DNA of 64,000 nucleotides from Sclerurus mexicanus (taxonomy: Eukaryota > Chordata > Aves > Passeriformes > Furnariidae), in contig VWZF01004014.1 in the NCBI GenBank assembly GCA_013396755.1, positions 76,301-140,300 on the forward strand, written 5' to 3'. The position numbers and the translations under genes were made by a program. The notes below the pieces were generated by a model. It saw only the letters and a program-made list of their open reading frames with translations, did not search any database and had not been told where the DNA came from. Every line of letters starts with the position of its first letter. Within the stretch, counting starts at the first letter, position 1. Below are positions 10,771 to 23,539 of this stretch, in pieces.

Positions 10771-13144
10771 TGTACTTAAGGTATGGATACATGAATTGTA
10801 GACCACAGTCAGGCAGCAATAGTAAATGATCAGTCAAGTGACTCATATGAAGGCTGATACCATCTGTTATGAGAACTATGGCAGCAGATGGAGAACTAAG
10901 CATATTTCCTGTCTCTCTGCATGTTTTAAGATCCTCATTCTCCAAGTATTCCTTTTAAAAAAAAAAACCCTTTGTGATTTTAGTTCTGCAATTCTCAATA
11001 ATTTTATAAGACAAGTTGATGGCGAATTGGACTTTTCCAAATGCTGTTTGTTAAAACAATACCTTGCAGAAAAATCTAGTCTCCCATAAGATTTTTTAAC
11101 TACAGTTAGGCAACTCTGATGCTGAAAACACTGACAAAAAAAAATCTGCATTGCTCCAGACAGATAAGAGAAGAAGGAGAAGAAAGAAAATAACACCAAA
11201 AACCCAGCAATTAAAAACAATGTATTGCTAATAAACTCCTGTAAGGAACCCAATGCTTAAGACAAAGGAAAAGTACCAGTTAAGAAAGTGGAATCATGTC
11301 TAGAACATACAACAGCTGTTCAAAAAAGTCTTCAGTGGCACACAGGAGATAAGCCAGGCTGCAGCTGACAGAACCTACTCATCTACTTCAGAGACAGAAA
11401 AAACCCTATAGAAACTGTAAAATATATGTAAGTGAACCTCATACCCTTACTGAAGTGGTTTTAATCTTACACATCAAATCTAACTCCATATTAGTGCTGC
11501 ACATGGGCACATCACTAAAGAGGATGCTTCTGCATGAGCATTCTCTCAACACTTTCTTTTCTGCTTTAAAGGCAATGTGTTCTACAAAAGTACATTAAAA
11601 ACCCTAACTTACCTGTGCTCCAAGTATATCTAATATTGAAGTATATGTTCTTACTTCTAAACATGACAAATCTTAGGTAGTACACACAATGAAAGACTAA
11701 AATGCAATAACAAAACAAAGAACAAAGCCCACAATGACTTTTCCAAAACTTCACATTAAAATTCTACATTTTCACTTGCTAGTTCTTCATGTTTATTGCT
11801 GCATAACCAGAAACAAACAGAGATTGCTGGACTTTTTCCTGCATATGTGGTTCTACGTCCACCCCTGACTAAAGTGCCAGAACAGAATCATAAAATGGGA
11901 TCTCAAATCAGAAAGGCACTTTAGTTCCCTGCACAGCTCTTCAACTGGCGGAGGCAACCAGAAAACTGCTCCAGGACTGCTGGATTTGCAAGTAATACTG
12001 GAAAAGAGAAGAGCCTCCAGGATAAAAATGGCCACATGACATTACTAGGGTGAAATCCACACCTAGAGGAAAAGTTAACCAGTTCAATTAGAAATCAGCT
12101 TTGCAAAGGACAAGGGATTGACCAGGAGAATTTAATTCAGTAGGGAACCAAAAGGGACAAAGAGTCTGTGCTTCTCCTTTCTCTGAAGGAAGCATGAAAC
12201 AGCTGAAGACCTACTGTGCTCCACTTTTTGGGGGATTTTTGTAAATAATACATGTACTTTTAGAAATACCAAATCCTAACAGAATATGATTACAAAATAA
12301 AACTGGTAATGTACAAAGTAAAATGGGTAATACATGAATTCTGCTTTCTCTGTGTCTTTCTGCTACAACTGAAATAAATTCTTAAAATGAGTCTGAAGAT
12401 AGCTGAAGCTTGCAGTTTTGCAGTATCAAATGCAGAACCACTGTACTCAAAATAATTAATTACTATACATTTTAAATTTAAAAAAAGCATGGCATACTAT
12501 GTCAAAAGTAACCAGAAATCCATATATTATTTTCTTAAAATGGTATGTGTAACTGAATTGGGGGGAGCCCAGAGAATAAAATAAACATGTTGGTCAGTGT
12601 TAATGAGAGGCCACAGTCTTATCTGAATGACTAAAGAACACAGTGAAGAGATGAATTATTCCTAAGAGTATTTCTGTCTACATTCTCTTTCTGCAGTGTA
12701 GCAGTACAGTTGTCTTAAAATTATTTCAACCTGCATTCTTCCATACTTAAGCTCAGAGACAAAAGTAATGTGTGCACATTTCCGGCACTCATCCACACAT
12801 TTGCAAAAATCAGAATTTTGGACTTCAAAAAATCCAATTAAGAAAAAATTCCATATCCACACCCTATTTTGTATTCTAATCAGAAAAAGCTAAGTAGATT
12901 AAAAACTGGTAAAAAAAATTACTGTGTGAAGGTGAGATCCTCAATATTGAACTCATCATGTTATCATTGAAATGAAGTAAAATGGAGACTAAGACATCTT
13001 ACAGAAGTTAACTGCACTTTGAGAGTAGAGGAGTTATTCAAAAGCTGAAATAGTCTTTCGTACCTGACCAAAAATATTCCTCAAGGGGAATTTTGTAACT
13101 TAAAAAACTATCCTGTTCCCTATCTCAGCATCAATACATATAAA

Positions 13145-13440
13145 TATCTCCAAGGCAGATGTCAAGAGGATGGTGCCAGACTCTTTTCAGTGGTGTCCAG
13201 TGACAGGATAAGGAGCAATGGCCATAAACGAAAACACAAGAAGCTCCATCGCAACATGAAGAAGAACTTCTTTATAATGAGGCTGGCAGAGCACTGGAAA
13301 AGGCTGCCAGGGAGTGTTCCCTCTCTGGAGACTTTAAAAACTCACCTGGATGTGTTCCTGTGACTCTGCCTTGGCAGGGAAGTTGGACTGGATGATCTCC
13401 AGAGGTCCCTTCCAACCCTAACTATTCTCTGGTTCTTCTA
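13145..13440 (+). mobile_element. CR1 LINE, 5'-truncated 3' end
   Basis: The segment follows the CR1 ORF2 C-terminus and 3' UTR: GTCCAGTGACAGGATAAGGA near 13195, AGAACTTCTTTATAATGAGG near 13263, GCACTGGAAAAGGCTGCCAG near 13291, then GTTGGACTGGATGATCTCCA and CCCTTCCAACCCTAACTATT. Only about 300 bp remains, the usual severely 5'-truncated insert. It is antisense to PTPRD. The terminal ATTCTATGATTC repeat has decayed to ATTCTCTGGTTC. Confidence 0.9.
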
Positions 13441-16400
13441 CCTGCTTTATATTGCATCAAGACGACTTTCCAGATGCATGTTTTCAACCCTTCCCATGTG
13501 GAAGGACATTTCCAAGAAATGTTTCATGAGGGTAGTAGTACCGTGGAGTTTGAGAGACATGAGGTTTCCCCATTCACGTGTTCACAACAACAATTTTAAA
13601 TGTCTGGTAAAATAGCTAGCTTGCCACAACACAGAACAGTACTCCCTTGCTACAGACTCTCCTCCTCTGAATTTCTAATCTTCTTCTACAGTAAGAATTC
13701 CAGAAACATTAATTTCATTTAAGCTAAGGCTCAATTTATGTGCCCTGCAAGTCAGATACTTAACCTTCTCATTACTGTCCTTTTCCATATGTTCACAACA
13801 TTAGCCCTTTATGACTGCAATAATCCTTAGTCTCCAAACCATGGAAAATTCTTGGTTTAAAATTAATAATATGGTTTATATTTTAAGTTTTTGTCTAAAG
13901 AGGCCTACGCTTACAGGTAGATATTTATTTCACTGAATATTTTTTCTCTCACTCTTTCTCCAATAATTCACTATCCAATAGATCTTGTGTATCTCTCACT
14001 CTCCCCACTTTCTACCAAAGCTCCAAATGAAAACAAGATTCTCTTAATTCCTTCAGTAGCTATCCTCTCTTTGCACATTAAAATGAAATAAAATGAAACT
14101 AAACAAAAAGAAAACCAAACCCAGACACCTGGTCTAAAACTAAATTTTTCCGGTACACAGAGGTTACAATACATTGCTCAGAGTATATGTACCTCTGACC
14201 AGTTTAAGCACAGAAAGGAAATATGAGAAGATACACAAGAAGCATGTCCTGAGCTCCTAAACTGGACACAGACCAACAGAGCTTTTGTTTTTTTAACAAA
14301 GAAAAAAAAGAGCAAGAAGTATCACACTAAATCTTTATCAGGATTTCTTTAGTCTAACATTTGGTAAGTCAATTCACCTAAATAATAGACCGATCCCAAT
14401 TCCATCCTCAATGGAATAAAATCCTTTGGCCCAAAAGGCAGAAAAAGGACTCTCCTAGGTATAATTTTTGGAATTGATATCCCCATATTCAAAAGGTACA
14501 GCTCCACAGCTTTTTTCTGATTAAACAATTTCTTAAAATGGTGTCTTTTATCATAAAGAAAACACTGCTGAAAACAACCGGGCAATTGTCCTACTGCTGG
14601 GCAATAGAACACGGCTTTGCCTTAAAATGCTTAAGTAAAATATTGAAAACCTAAGCCGAATATAATTTTTTTTTAATTATTTTGTCTGCTTGTCTGACAA
14701 ATGCTTTCTTCTTCTCCCCTCCAACTCCATGTTCCTAGCCAATATTTTAATTTAAAACCTAAGTTTCACTATCAGCAGTTTCACTAAACTACAAAGTCAG
14801 AAGCCTCTCACAGACATTTCAAAAGAATTCTGCTGTACTCAGAAAGCAAAATTTTCCCTGAAAAGTCTTTTTAAGAACAAATTAATTTTCATAATTTCTC
14901 TTACGGAAGGAAAACTTTGCACTGTCTAACAAAGCCTGTAAGTCACAGATGTCGGTAAGATTTTGTTGTATATATGCTTTAATATCCCCAAAGTAAGCAT
15001 AAGAGTTAAGCTACCTATGTGTAACGGTCAGCTTATTTGTTTAAAAAAGGAAAAAAAATCAACTAAATGTAATCAACATCCCTTTCCTTTTTTCCTGCTA
15101 CATCTATTTCCCTGTTTCTAAATGGCACTTTATAATTCACTTTAATATTTGGAATCAATTTCAGTTTGAGAGACTTAAACTAAAGCAATCATATTCAGAT
15201 TTTGTGGTGGTCGCTGAAGAGAAGCTACTGGATAGAAAGATGGGAGAATCTTAGTTTTCAAGCATACCTTGAACTGCAGAACTGCACTAGACTGTCTTAT
15301 GGTTTTTTCTCTTTTGTGATTTAAAACATTTGTATTTCAAGAAAAAGTATCAGTGCCTAAATATGCCTCCTGTATGCCCCATTTTTAGTTTTCTTTTATT
15401 TTTTTTTTAACATAGTCTCAAATAAATATTATCAAGTCAACTCTGTTACGGAGTTGAAAGCATGTATTGAGAAAAGCTTCACCACTATTAATGTTATAAT
15501 TTTTTCAGATTGCAAGAGTAATCAGGAACAGAAGGGCATGATTAAGAGCAAGTTCTATGAAGGTTTTAATGAACAGAACTTTTCTTAAATGACCTTACAA
15601 GCAATGTAACATGGGGCAGTCCAGCTGAGCCTCAGTGCTCATTATTTCGATTCCTTCATCCTTTACTGGGGAAGCCACTGTCAAACAATTTTGAATCTAA
15701 GAAGTTTACAGCTGTGACTGGAAACACAGATAAGGAGCCCATTCAACATTCTTCTTGAAAAGCTTTTTGCACATTGACTTAAGCAGAAACCATATATCGA
15801 AATGTAAACTAGTTCTGTTAAAAAGGTTGTGAATGCCAAAATTAAACAATGGTGTAAATTTAATTTTGCATGTGCACACAGACACATTTTAATGTACCAC
15901 TAGAATGTCTAAAACCAGTTAATTTTGTAACATCTCAGCCGAGATACTGCAAAAGGTAACATCTAGATCTTTGTGTAACACAACACCTAGAAAGGTTCCA
16001 AGACAATACGTCAATTTCTGTGTTTATTAAATGCGATATCAGTAAAACACAGAAGAAAAAAATGGATGAAACTTAACTGTCTACAATTACACTTTAGAGA
16101 TTCACTTTTTAAAAATTTGAAGGATGCTAAATTCTGCAACAGGAAACCTTCCTGTACTAAAAAAAATCAAGTAGTATTATATATTTCTCGACAATCACTG
16201 ACCTACAGTAATATTTCATACAGCTTTCTCTAAACTGCTAGAGAAAAGGACCTTTATTTCTTATTGCTACAATAAAGCACTTTTTGCAGTGTAACTACAA
16301 CAGATCTTCTTGCTTTTGATTTCCTAAAAAATTTCCTGCAATGTTTTTCACTTTGTTTGCTTGTCCTTTGCTAATAAAACTAATTCATGGACCTAAAACT

Positions 16401-17070
16401 CCTGAGCAGAAACAAAATGATCTAACTGCAAACATTAACCAAGAAAGTGGTGACATTGTATGCACTTCACAGGGACAGGTTTGATTTGATTTACAAATCC
16501 AAATTGTACAGAACTGCTTGCTTGAACCTACCCAAAGGTTTGTTGTATTTAATTCTTTCATGTTTTATTTTGTTCTCAGAACCCTACCAACTACTGGAAT
16601 ACATATGCAGTACACATACATTTCAATCTCCAAAAGCAAGGTTCACTAGAGTGATGAGCATAAGCGAGTCACACACTACCTAAACAAAACCCACCAACAC
16701 AGGTAACTCCTCAAAGAAAGCTAAGAAGAACTATCTGACAAACATGTTTGGTGCACAGAGCATTGCCAAAACAGAAGCCATAACACTTGTCCACCTCCAG
16801 GACGAAGGTCTCCCTGAGACTCGGCTGAACTCCAGATAAGACTCCCGACACTGATGAAAAAAGAAATGAAAGTTTGAGGGGGCCATTTCCACTCTTCGGA
16901 GATAACTTGCACTGTAGAATTAAGAAAATCTTATCTGCAAAAGTTGCCTGAATAAAGTGGTTATCCTTGAGAGGAAGGCTTTTTGCAACATTTTAAACTC
17001 AAAGTCTCTCTGTAAAATTTCGGCGTGCATCCAAATTTTTTCACACAAATTTTGTTTATTGCTAGCTTAC

Positions 17071-17652
17071 CTCCTGTTTGAGTGATGACTTGAATGTCGC
17101 TAGAAAGTGGTCCATCCCCAACAGAAGTAAAAGCAAGAACTTTCACAGAGTATGTTTTCTGGGGTACAAGATTCCCTATAGTGGTAATATGGCTGTCGGC
17201 CACATTGTGCTTCATCCAACTGTTAACATGTTGAGTGGGGTCCATTGTGTAATAAACTCTGTAACCTTGTATTTGTCCATTAGGTTCCTCAGGTTCTTCC
17301 CACTGTACCAAAATGGTGGTAGAGCTCAACATACGGGCCTGCACATTGCGTGGTGCACTTGAAGGTGCTTGCTCTGAAGTCCTTGTTGCCACAGGCTCAC
17401 TGGGTGGCCCTCGCCCTATGTTATTTACAGCAACTACCCGAAATTCATACTCTGAATATGGGCTTAGGCCAGCCACGCTATAACGTGTTGTGGCCACACC
17501 ATCAATTTCTTTATATGGCTCCTCTGAGTTTTTAGGTTTGTGTTGGATTATGTAGTAAGAAACTGGCTCAGGGTTTCCAGAATCCCAAGTCAATGTTATG
17601 CTTGTTGCTGTGCTTTCTGTCACCACAGGTGTTCCAGGAGGTTTCGGTAAGG
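17071..17652 (-). CDS. PTPRD: PTPRD exon: fibronectin type III repeats 1 and 2
   Basis: A single 582-nt exon (194 codons, phase 1 to phase 1) encodes two complete FN3 repeats with no intron between them. Repeat 1 begins LPKPPGTPVVTESTATSITL and has SITLTWDSG, YIIQHKP and YEFRVVAVNNIG. Repeat 2 begins after SEQAPSSAPRNVQARML and has ILVQWEEPEEPNGQIQGYRV, YSVKVLAFTSVGDGP and IQVITQTG. The B-strand tryptophan and F-strand tyrosine/leucine signatures of FN3 are present in both. Acceptor AG is at 17653-17654; donor is GTAAGC. The open frame continues to 16961 and 17695, but the splice sites and homology limit the exon. Confidence 0.97.
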
Positions 17653-18374
17653 CTAAAGACAAATGACAAAAAATATAGTTAGCACTAGGCAACAACAGAA
17701 ATTAATTACTAAAATCGGAAGCTTACAGACAACAAAACAAATCATAACAGGAAGATGGAATGGAAAGAAGCTGTGATCCATTCAGAGGAAGCTTCTGGCA
17801 ACTAGGATTTCCTCCAAAAATCTATCAGAAAATCTTCAAGCTCTGTTCAATATGATTCCTTTGTCATGAACTAGTGATACTGACTTTTGTAATAAATGCC
17901 ATAAGCACATGCAGAAAGAGGAATCTTACAGACAGATAACACACCATTACAGTTGAATTTTCAACTACTTTTTTACCATCTAGTTTCCAATTACTCATTG
18001 AGTACGATACTCAGACACTCAGAAACTGTAAAAATCAAATTACTGGTTCTTAAAGCTCCTGCTGTTGAAAAGTAAACTCAGCATTGTAAGACCCTTTCTT
18101 TAACTGAAACGAAGGCTGGGAGCTAGACACAGGAGAATAACAGAACACTATAGCTAACTTATTTTAATAAATATTGCCTATTTAATTAATGAGCATTACT
18201 GCTGTCTGAGACTGTATTTTGTCTTATGCCAGTGACTGGCTGGAATACTTACTCTCTTGATAAAAGAGGGCAAGTGGCATTGAGTCCCTTTCAGTGTTCA
18301 GTATTTGCTCAGAATAAGGGAAGGGATGGAATAAAAGACTGAACTATGTCCAAATACATGGGCTTGGGATATAC
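17653..18374 (-). other. PTPRD: PTPRD intron
   Basis: Length is 722 bp between Ig3 and FN3-1. No repeat or gene was recognised. Confidence 0.75.
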
Positions 18375-18644
18375 CTTTGACAGTTATCTGCGCTATTGCT
18401 TCTATAACACCAAGGGTAGACATAGCAACGCAAGTATAGTTTGCAGACTGTCTGACATCATTAAGCTCAAGGACGTTCCTCCCTATTGGCATATCATCCT
18501 CAGGTGTCAAATCTTCTGCTCCTAGCATCCATTTCACATATGGCATTGGTGACCCCACCGCAACACAGGTGATATTTACACTCCCGCCAGGCATGATCTC
18601 ATGATTTGTGGGGGGGATAGAGAACCTCGGTGGGACCCGTCGAA
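18375..18644 (-). CDS. PTPRD: PTPRD exon: Ig-like domain 3
   Basis: The exon is 270 nt, phase 1 to phase 1, with acceptor TTTTGTTCCAG and donor GTATAT (18369-18374). It starts VRRVPPRFSIPPTNHEIMPG and holds a complete Ig set: first cysteine in VNITC, tryptophan in YVKWML, and F-strand NYTCVAM with the second cysteine, ending AQITVK. VNITC and ANYTC are N-glycosylation sequons in sequence terms. Ig3 is the last Ig domain before the fibronectin repeats. Optional microexon B sits directly upstream in the transcript. Confidence 0.97.
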
Positions 18645-18949
18645 CTGGAACAAAACACAAAAAAAAGGTAATAACATATACAAACAAAAGGAACTGAGTC
18701 TTGCATATGGATGGCATGCAGTGTACAGACACAATTTAATCTTTTAATGTTTATTCTGCTCTGCCAGAAAACATGTATAGGAGAAATATGAGACTAAACA
18801 AGAATTTTGTCTGCACACAATGTGAATTGTTCTTTATTTACTTGAGGATATTATTAGTCACATTCATACAAAGGCTGATTCAGACCTATTAGGGCCCCAC
18901 ACATAACTAACTACATACTAACAAAACACAAACACCATGCAAAAGATAT

Positions 18950-19352
18950 ACACGCACACGTGCACGCACACACAGAGGCGCACATATATATATGCATTTT
19001 TTATGCCCATACATATATATATGCACAGAAAAAAACTGGAAGGTCAACAGCATGCTTGAGTTGATCACCAACTTCAATGCTGCGTGCTTCCAGTTGATGT
19101 GAATAAATGTGCTAGGCCACATTGTCACATCACAGTCCTGGAACACACTGCCTACAGTAAACTGAAAGTGCAATTTTATTTGTTTTCAGACTCAAAGTAG
19201 ATGCAGCCTCAAGACCTCACACTAACACTGAAACAAACATAGATAAAATATAATTGCACACAGATAAAAAATATATATATATACCATATGTATACACATA
19301 TACAAATATATATAAATATATATATATATATGGGAAGAGAGAGAGAGAGTCA
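18950..19352. repeat. CA/TA/GA simple-repeat cluster
   Basis: Separate low-complexity tracts: CA/CG-rich at 18950-18982, TA runs at 18983-18994 and 19013-19023, TA/CATA repeats at 19268-19331, and (GA)n at 19336-19349. Short hydrophobic open frames here are artefacts of the repeats. Confidence 0.85.
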
Positions 19353-20456
19353 CAGAAAGAGACTAGGCAAAGGCAGTACGAAGTACTGGATTTGGTCATG
19401 CAGGCAAGCAAATGACAGAAAACAATAGAGAATCATGCTTAGGGAAATGTCTGAGTAAAAACTGTAGAGAGAAAAAGAACTCAAAAAGGAAACATACTGG
19501 CTGAGGAAAGAAAACTTGAAAGAGATGGGGATAGGATAGGCTGACAGATAGATACAGGAGTTTAAGAGGAGCATAGAGTTTGAGGGACAAGGAACTTAGT
19601 TAAATTTAGGTGGTTAAAAAGCAACTGCTGGGAAGGGCCACTGGGGAAAGAGCAAACTACTGAACATTCAGGATTCCACTAAGCTCACAGTTAAGGGAAA
19701 GCAAAATAAGGATTGCTAATATTAGACATTTCTGTATTGACAGCAACGGGTGTCAACTTTCAACACATAGCAGGACATTCCACTAACAGAGTAGTTAATA
19801 TTTAAGCAAACACAACACCGAAAAAATTACCAGGCAATAATAGATCAGTGTTCCTGCTTCAAATATTCTCAGTGGTGTGCACATATGTGTAGGAGGTGGA
19901 AGTGACAGAGGTAGCTGAGAGAGGCAGGTTTGTATTTAGGCCTTTCACTGGACAGTGTACTTGAAACTGTATTTATTTGGCCTTAATAAAGGCTACGTGT
20001 TAGGATAGTTTTAATTCAGGAAGGAATTAAAAGGATAATAAGACTATGAGTGAGTTTGAAAAAAAAGTAAGGAAAATTATATTAGTCTGAAACCTTTCCA
20101 CTGGGTTTGATTAAGTTTCTGTGATCTTCTATGGATTCAGGAGGGGCTTACTGCAATGGCCTCATGAGTGAATGACAGGCAGAGGGGGAACAAGCAGAGA
20201 GCAAAACATCCATAAGCGGCCAGTTCACAGAGGCCACACAAAGCAAACGGCAGGCAATGAGGAACTTCTTGTATTGAACAAAATCCTTATAGACAAAGGA
20301 GAGTCTAGTCTTCATGCGCAGGCTATTTAGAAAAGCAACTACTGAAACTATTCCTTGAAAAGCAGGCACCAGTATAAGCAAGAAATTAAAAGGGAAGAAA
20401 AAGCAGGAACACTGACCAAGTTTAGTAGACGTTAGTATTAAAGTTAAAAAGATTGC

Positions 20457-20489
20457 CATGCATCCAGGTTCATTCTCTCTTATCATGCA
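20457..20489 (-). promoter_or_regulatory. Pair of UGCAUG (RBFOX-type) motifs downstream of microexon B
   Basis: On the transcript strand TGCATG occurs twice, at 20484-20489 and 20457-20462, 173 and 200 nt downstream of the microexon B donor. UGCAUG is the RBFOX binding site, and downstream sites usually favour exon inclusion. Presence of the motifs is seen directly; function is inferred. Confidence 0.5.
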
Positions 20490-20662
20490 CAACAGTTAAG
20501 TATCAGCACTCATCAAAAGCCATGACCAGGGCATTCTCTGCTGAAACATAACATTAACTTAAAAAATGCCACAATGCAGCTACATTCATTTCATTTGTAT
20601 TCTTTGTTATTGGTTTAATTAATAGTTTTGTAAGGTGGGTAAAAAGTAAAAAACACACCAAC

Positions 20663-20674
20663 CTTCTCGCAGCT
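20663..20674 (-). CDS. PTPRD: PTPRD microexon B (ELRE)
   Basis: The exon is 12 nt, AGCTGCGAGAAG, after acceptor CATCCCTCAG (AG at 20675-20676) and before donor GTTGGT (20657-20662). With the preceding G it reads Glu-Leu-Arg-Glu and leaves phase 1, so R-ELRE-VRRV and R-VRRV are both in frame. Mini-exon B of LAR-type phosphatases encodes this peptide in the Ig2-Ig3 linker. It makes the linker flexible and is needed for, or promotes, binding to several postsynaptic partners. The donor has T rather than A/G at +3, which suggests weak, regulated recognition (inference). Confidence 0.94.
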
Positions 20675-22008
20675 CTGAGGGATGTAGGGGGTTTGATGCA
20701 GAACACAATGAAATGAGGAAAGGAGAAAAACAAGGGAAACACAGAGAGAGTAAAAAGGCCATATCAAGGCTTTCAACTGCTAGTTGAACATCTCTACTTG
20801 CGCTAATTAAACCTTCCTACCTCATCTTGAAAAGTTAGCATTTTCTACAGCTAGAATGGTGTTAGAAACAGTAGCTAGCATAATTTTGAAATTTTCCTTT
20901 GGATATAAAGGTATACATGCCTCATGCAGTACAGGAAAGTCAGTATGTTGGAGGACAAGAGAAAGAAAATAAAAGATCAAATAACTTTCTACAGATGTCA
21001 TAACTATGAAAGGTTTTCCTTTCTTTTCTTTTTTAATTAGCCAAAAGTGTCACACCATATGAAACATATCAGGTTGATTGAAAGTCAGCTCTAAAAAAAA
21101 TTTCAAAATCAAGCTAGGCATTTTTTGTAAGGTCATCCACCCTGCAGCAAATTTTACAGCTGTTTCTGTTTTCATTCCTATTTCCCCCACCCATCCTCTT
21201 ATACTGTAGACACACACACACACATATATATATATATACACATATGTATGTATGTATGTTATAGGCCTTGTTTTACAGAAATCTACATCAATCAGACATA
21301 GGAAATACTGCCTGAAATAAACCCCTTCTTTCTAGCTGAATTTACAATTATTTTCATATGTTAATAATAATTTCTACTACTGCACAAGGAATATAATTGT
21401 TTTCTAATTAACCATACCTGTCATATACACAGGTAATTTCTTAAAATAATACAGCCAATTGACCACTAAAGGACTACACTCACAAGTCTTACATTAAATA
21501 TATAGATATACATACATATATAATAAGAAGAAACAGAAAAGAAGAAAATACAGTTGTGCTCTGCATACATCAAGTTATAAGGTTAGGAGCTTTTCCTTTG
21601 CAGTTACACAGCAGAGGTCAGATTGACATACACCTCAATGCCTTGGGGTTACACTCAGCTGATTAATAGCACACACAGCAGTCACTTCAGGAGTTTGAAA
21701 AGAAACGCAAAACAAAACAAAAGTAATAAAAGAAAATAAATGCAAAGCACAATTTAACTTAATTCAGGAAAAAACAGAAGTTAAGATGTAAAGATATACT
21801 TACAAACCTTAACAGGATAGACTGGACTCGAGTGCTTTAAAAGAACAAAATAAACCCCAAGCCTTTCCTCTACAGTTTAAAATGAATTTTACTACTGACA
21901 CATTTACCATGGCATTTTGATTATTACAGTGGTAACTGTAAAGATCCTGAGAATATCTTAGCCCTGAGCCTGAATGAACAGTGGATGCCAGGGTTATGAC
22001 ATTCCTAC
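20675..22008 (-). other. PTPRD: PTPRD intron upstream of microexon B
   Basis: Length is 1334 bp. It holds a (CA)n(TA)n(TATG)n tract at about 21209-21260. A UGC motif (TTCTGC in the transcript) lies at 20698-20703, about 24 nt before the microexon. No other feature was recognised. Confidence 0.75.
21209..21260. repeat. Compound (CA)n(TA)n(TATG)n microsatellite
   Basis: CACACA units run directly into TATATA units and then TATG units on the plus strand. Confidence 0.9.
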
Positions 22009-22119
22009 CTCTGACATATAGATTGGCAGGGGCAGAATAGCGTGTACCCGCACTGTTGGTTGCAACACACTCATATTTGCCTTGGTCAGATTCTTCACTC
22101 AGTTCAATTTGGAGGGCAC
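22009..22119 (-). CDS. PTPRD: PTPRD exon: C-terminal part of Ig-like domain 2
   Basis: The exon is 111 nt, phase 1 to phase 1, with acceptor AG at 22120-22121 and donor GTAGGAAT at 22001-22008. It encodes ALQIELSEESDQGKYECVAT followed by NSAGTRYSAPANLYVR. The DQGKYECVA stretch is the canonical Ig F-strand (D-x-G-x-Y-x-C) and carries the second disulfide cysteine of Ig2, pairing with the cysteine in exon 25939-26127. It is followed in the transcript by optional microexon B and then Ig3. Confidence 0.96.
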
Positions 22120-23379
22120 CTGTATGAATATAAAATACATTGCCAAAGAGACGGTCAAAGAAGGCTTTTTATATCCACAGCAATACACCTCTCAACAATA
22201 TGAAAAGCTTGTATGCGAAGGTCCACTCAACGTCGGTTCATTTTCTTGCTAAGGTGCACAGACAGAAAATGATGCAATGAAAAAAACAAAGAGATTATTT
22301 TTTTCACATCATCAGTGCTAGCACAGGAAAACAATTTGCATTTGGCAAAAAAAAATCCCTCTAAACAATACTCTTTCCTAAACCATTAAAATGAAGATGG
22401 GTGAGACTGCTTCAAGGAAGAATGGCTTTTGAATAAAATAAAAGAGATTAAGTAGCTGGGTCATTATAATTTTTTAATTTTTACTCCATTGTTTCAATCT
22501 AGTAATAAAAGTAGCACAAAAGGTGGTACTCATAAAAAAGGCAGGACAGACTTCAAGAAATCTTCTGCTGAAGAAAGCCAAAAATGTGCAGCAAGAACAA
22601 AAAGGCTGCTTGAAGTGAAAAAAAAGAAACCATATTAGTCATTTACAACTATCAAAATATTATTTTAAAGAAATAAAATTCCTTTAAGACATGCAGATTG
22701 ATAAGAAAAGAAAGACAGTTTTCCGCAACTTACAATCTTAAAGTACGTTTGCTGAAAAACAAAGAGCAGTTGAATTAGAAGGCAAAAAAGTTAAAAAGCA
22801 TGGTCTACGCCAACAAGGAAGAACCAACCAACCACTGCTGAGGACCATAGGAGGGCCCCCCCCAAGACACCCATCAAAATCCACAAGTGGGATTAGCAGT
22901 GTGGTGTCACAAAACCCAAGAAAAATACAAAACAACAAAAGAAGTAAACAGTGTTGCTAGAGTATCAAAAACCAACAATACCACATACCACCAAGAATAA
23001 TGAGTCAGTAACCTTTCACTTCCAAAGCCTGTAGATTAGAAGATCCAAAAATTCAGAGGTAAGAGAATTCCAAGAAAAAGAAAACAACAAACAAACCAAC
23101 CAAAAAACCCACCAAAAAAAAAAACACAATAAAGGGAAAAAACATTTCTGCAACTTTTTAGAGGGGCACACATAATTTTCAATTTTCAATTTTAAGAAGT
23201 TAGAGAAAAAAAAGGACGAAGAAGAACAAAAACAAAAACCTTTTATGAAAGATAAGACAAAAAGAAGATAGTCCATGTTGTCTTCTGCATGTCTGCTACT
23301 GTTCTCCAGACCATCTTGTCTTTGGTCCAGGACAAGAACAGCTAAGGAAGAAAAAAAATGATCTTTTTCTGCTCCAGTT

Positions 23380-23432
23380 GGACAAAAAAAAAGAGGAAGG
23401 AAAAAAAAAAAGAAGAATAAAAACGAAGAAAA

Positions 23433-23490
<58 letters not shown>

Positions 23491-23507
23491 AAAAAATAAA
23501 AACAAAA

Positions 23508-23539
<32 letters not shown>

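Larger units (their letters stand above)
8947..17070 (-). other. PTPRD: PTPRD intron with CR1 fragments
   Basis: Length is 8124 bp between FN3-2 and FN3-3. It contains a 29-bp tandem duplication (9100-9157), a diverged CR1-like segment (about 10440-10770) and a clear CR1 3' end (13145-13440). The rest is unremarkable AT-rich sequence. Open frames of up to 125 residues (for example 10876-11253) show no family resemblance. Confidence 0.7.
18645..20662 (-). other. PTPRD: PTPRD intron downstream of microexon B
   Basis: Length is 2018 bp. It holds the CA/TA repeat cluster at 18950-19352 and two transcript-strand UGCAUG sites at 20457-20462 and 20484-20489, 173-205 nt past the microexon B donor. 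Open frames such as 20148-20492 have no recognisable homology. Confidence 0.75.

Noticed and set aside
10876..11253. 125-residue minus-strand open frame
   Set aside because: No domain or homology recognised; no splice sites fitting the PTPRD phase.
16961..17070. Open frame extension beyond the FN3-1/FN3-2 exon
   Set aside because: Follows the GTAAGC donor; residues after TQTG do not fit FN3-3, which is encoded at 8813-8946.
19217..19590. Hydrophobic minus-strand open frames
   Set aside because: Arise from TA/CATA/GA repeats and neighbouring purine-rich sequence; no homology.
20148..20492. 114-residue minus-strand open frame
   Set aside because: Lies in the microexon B to Ig3 intron; does not resemble a LAR-family domain and no suitable splice junctions were seen.
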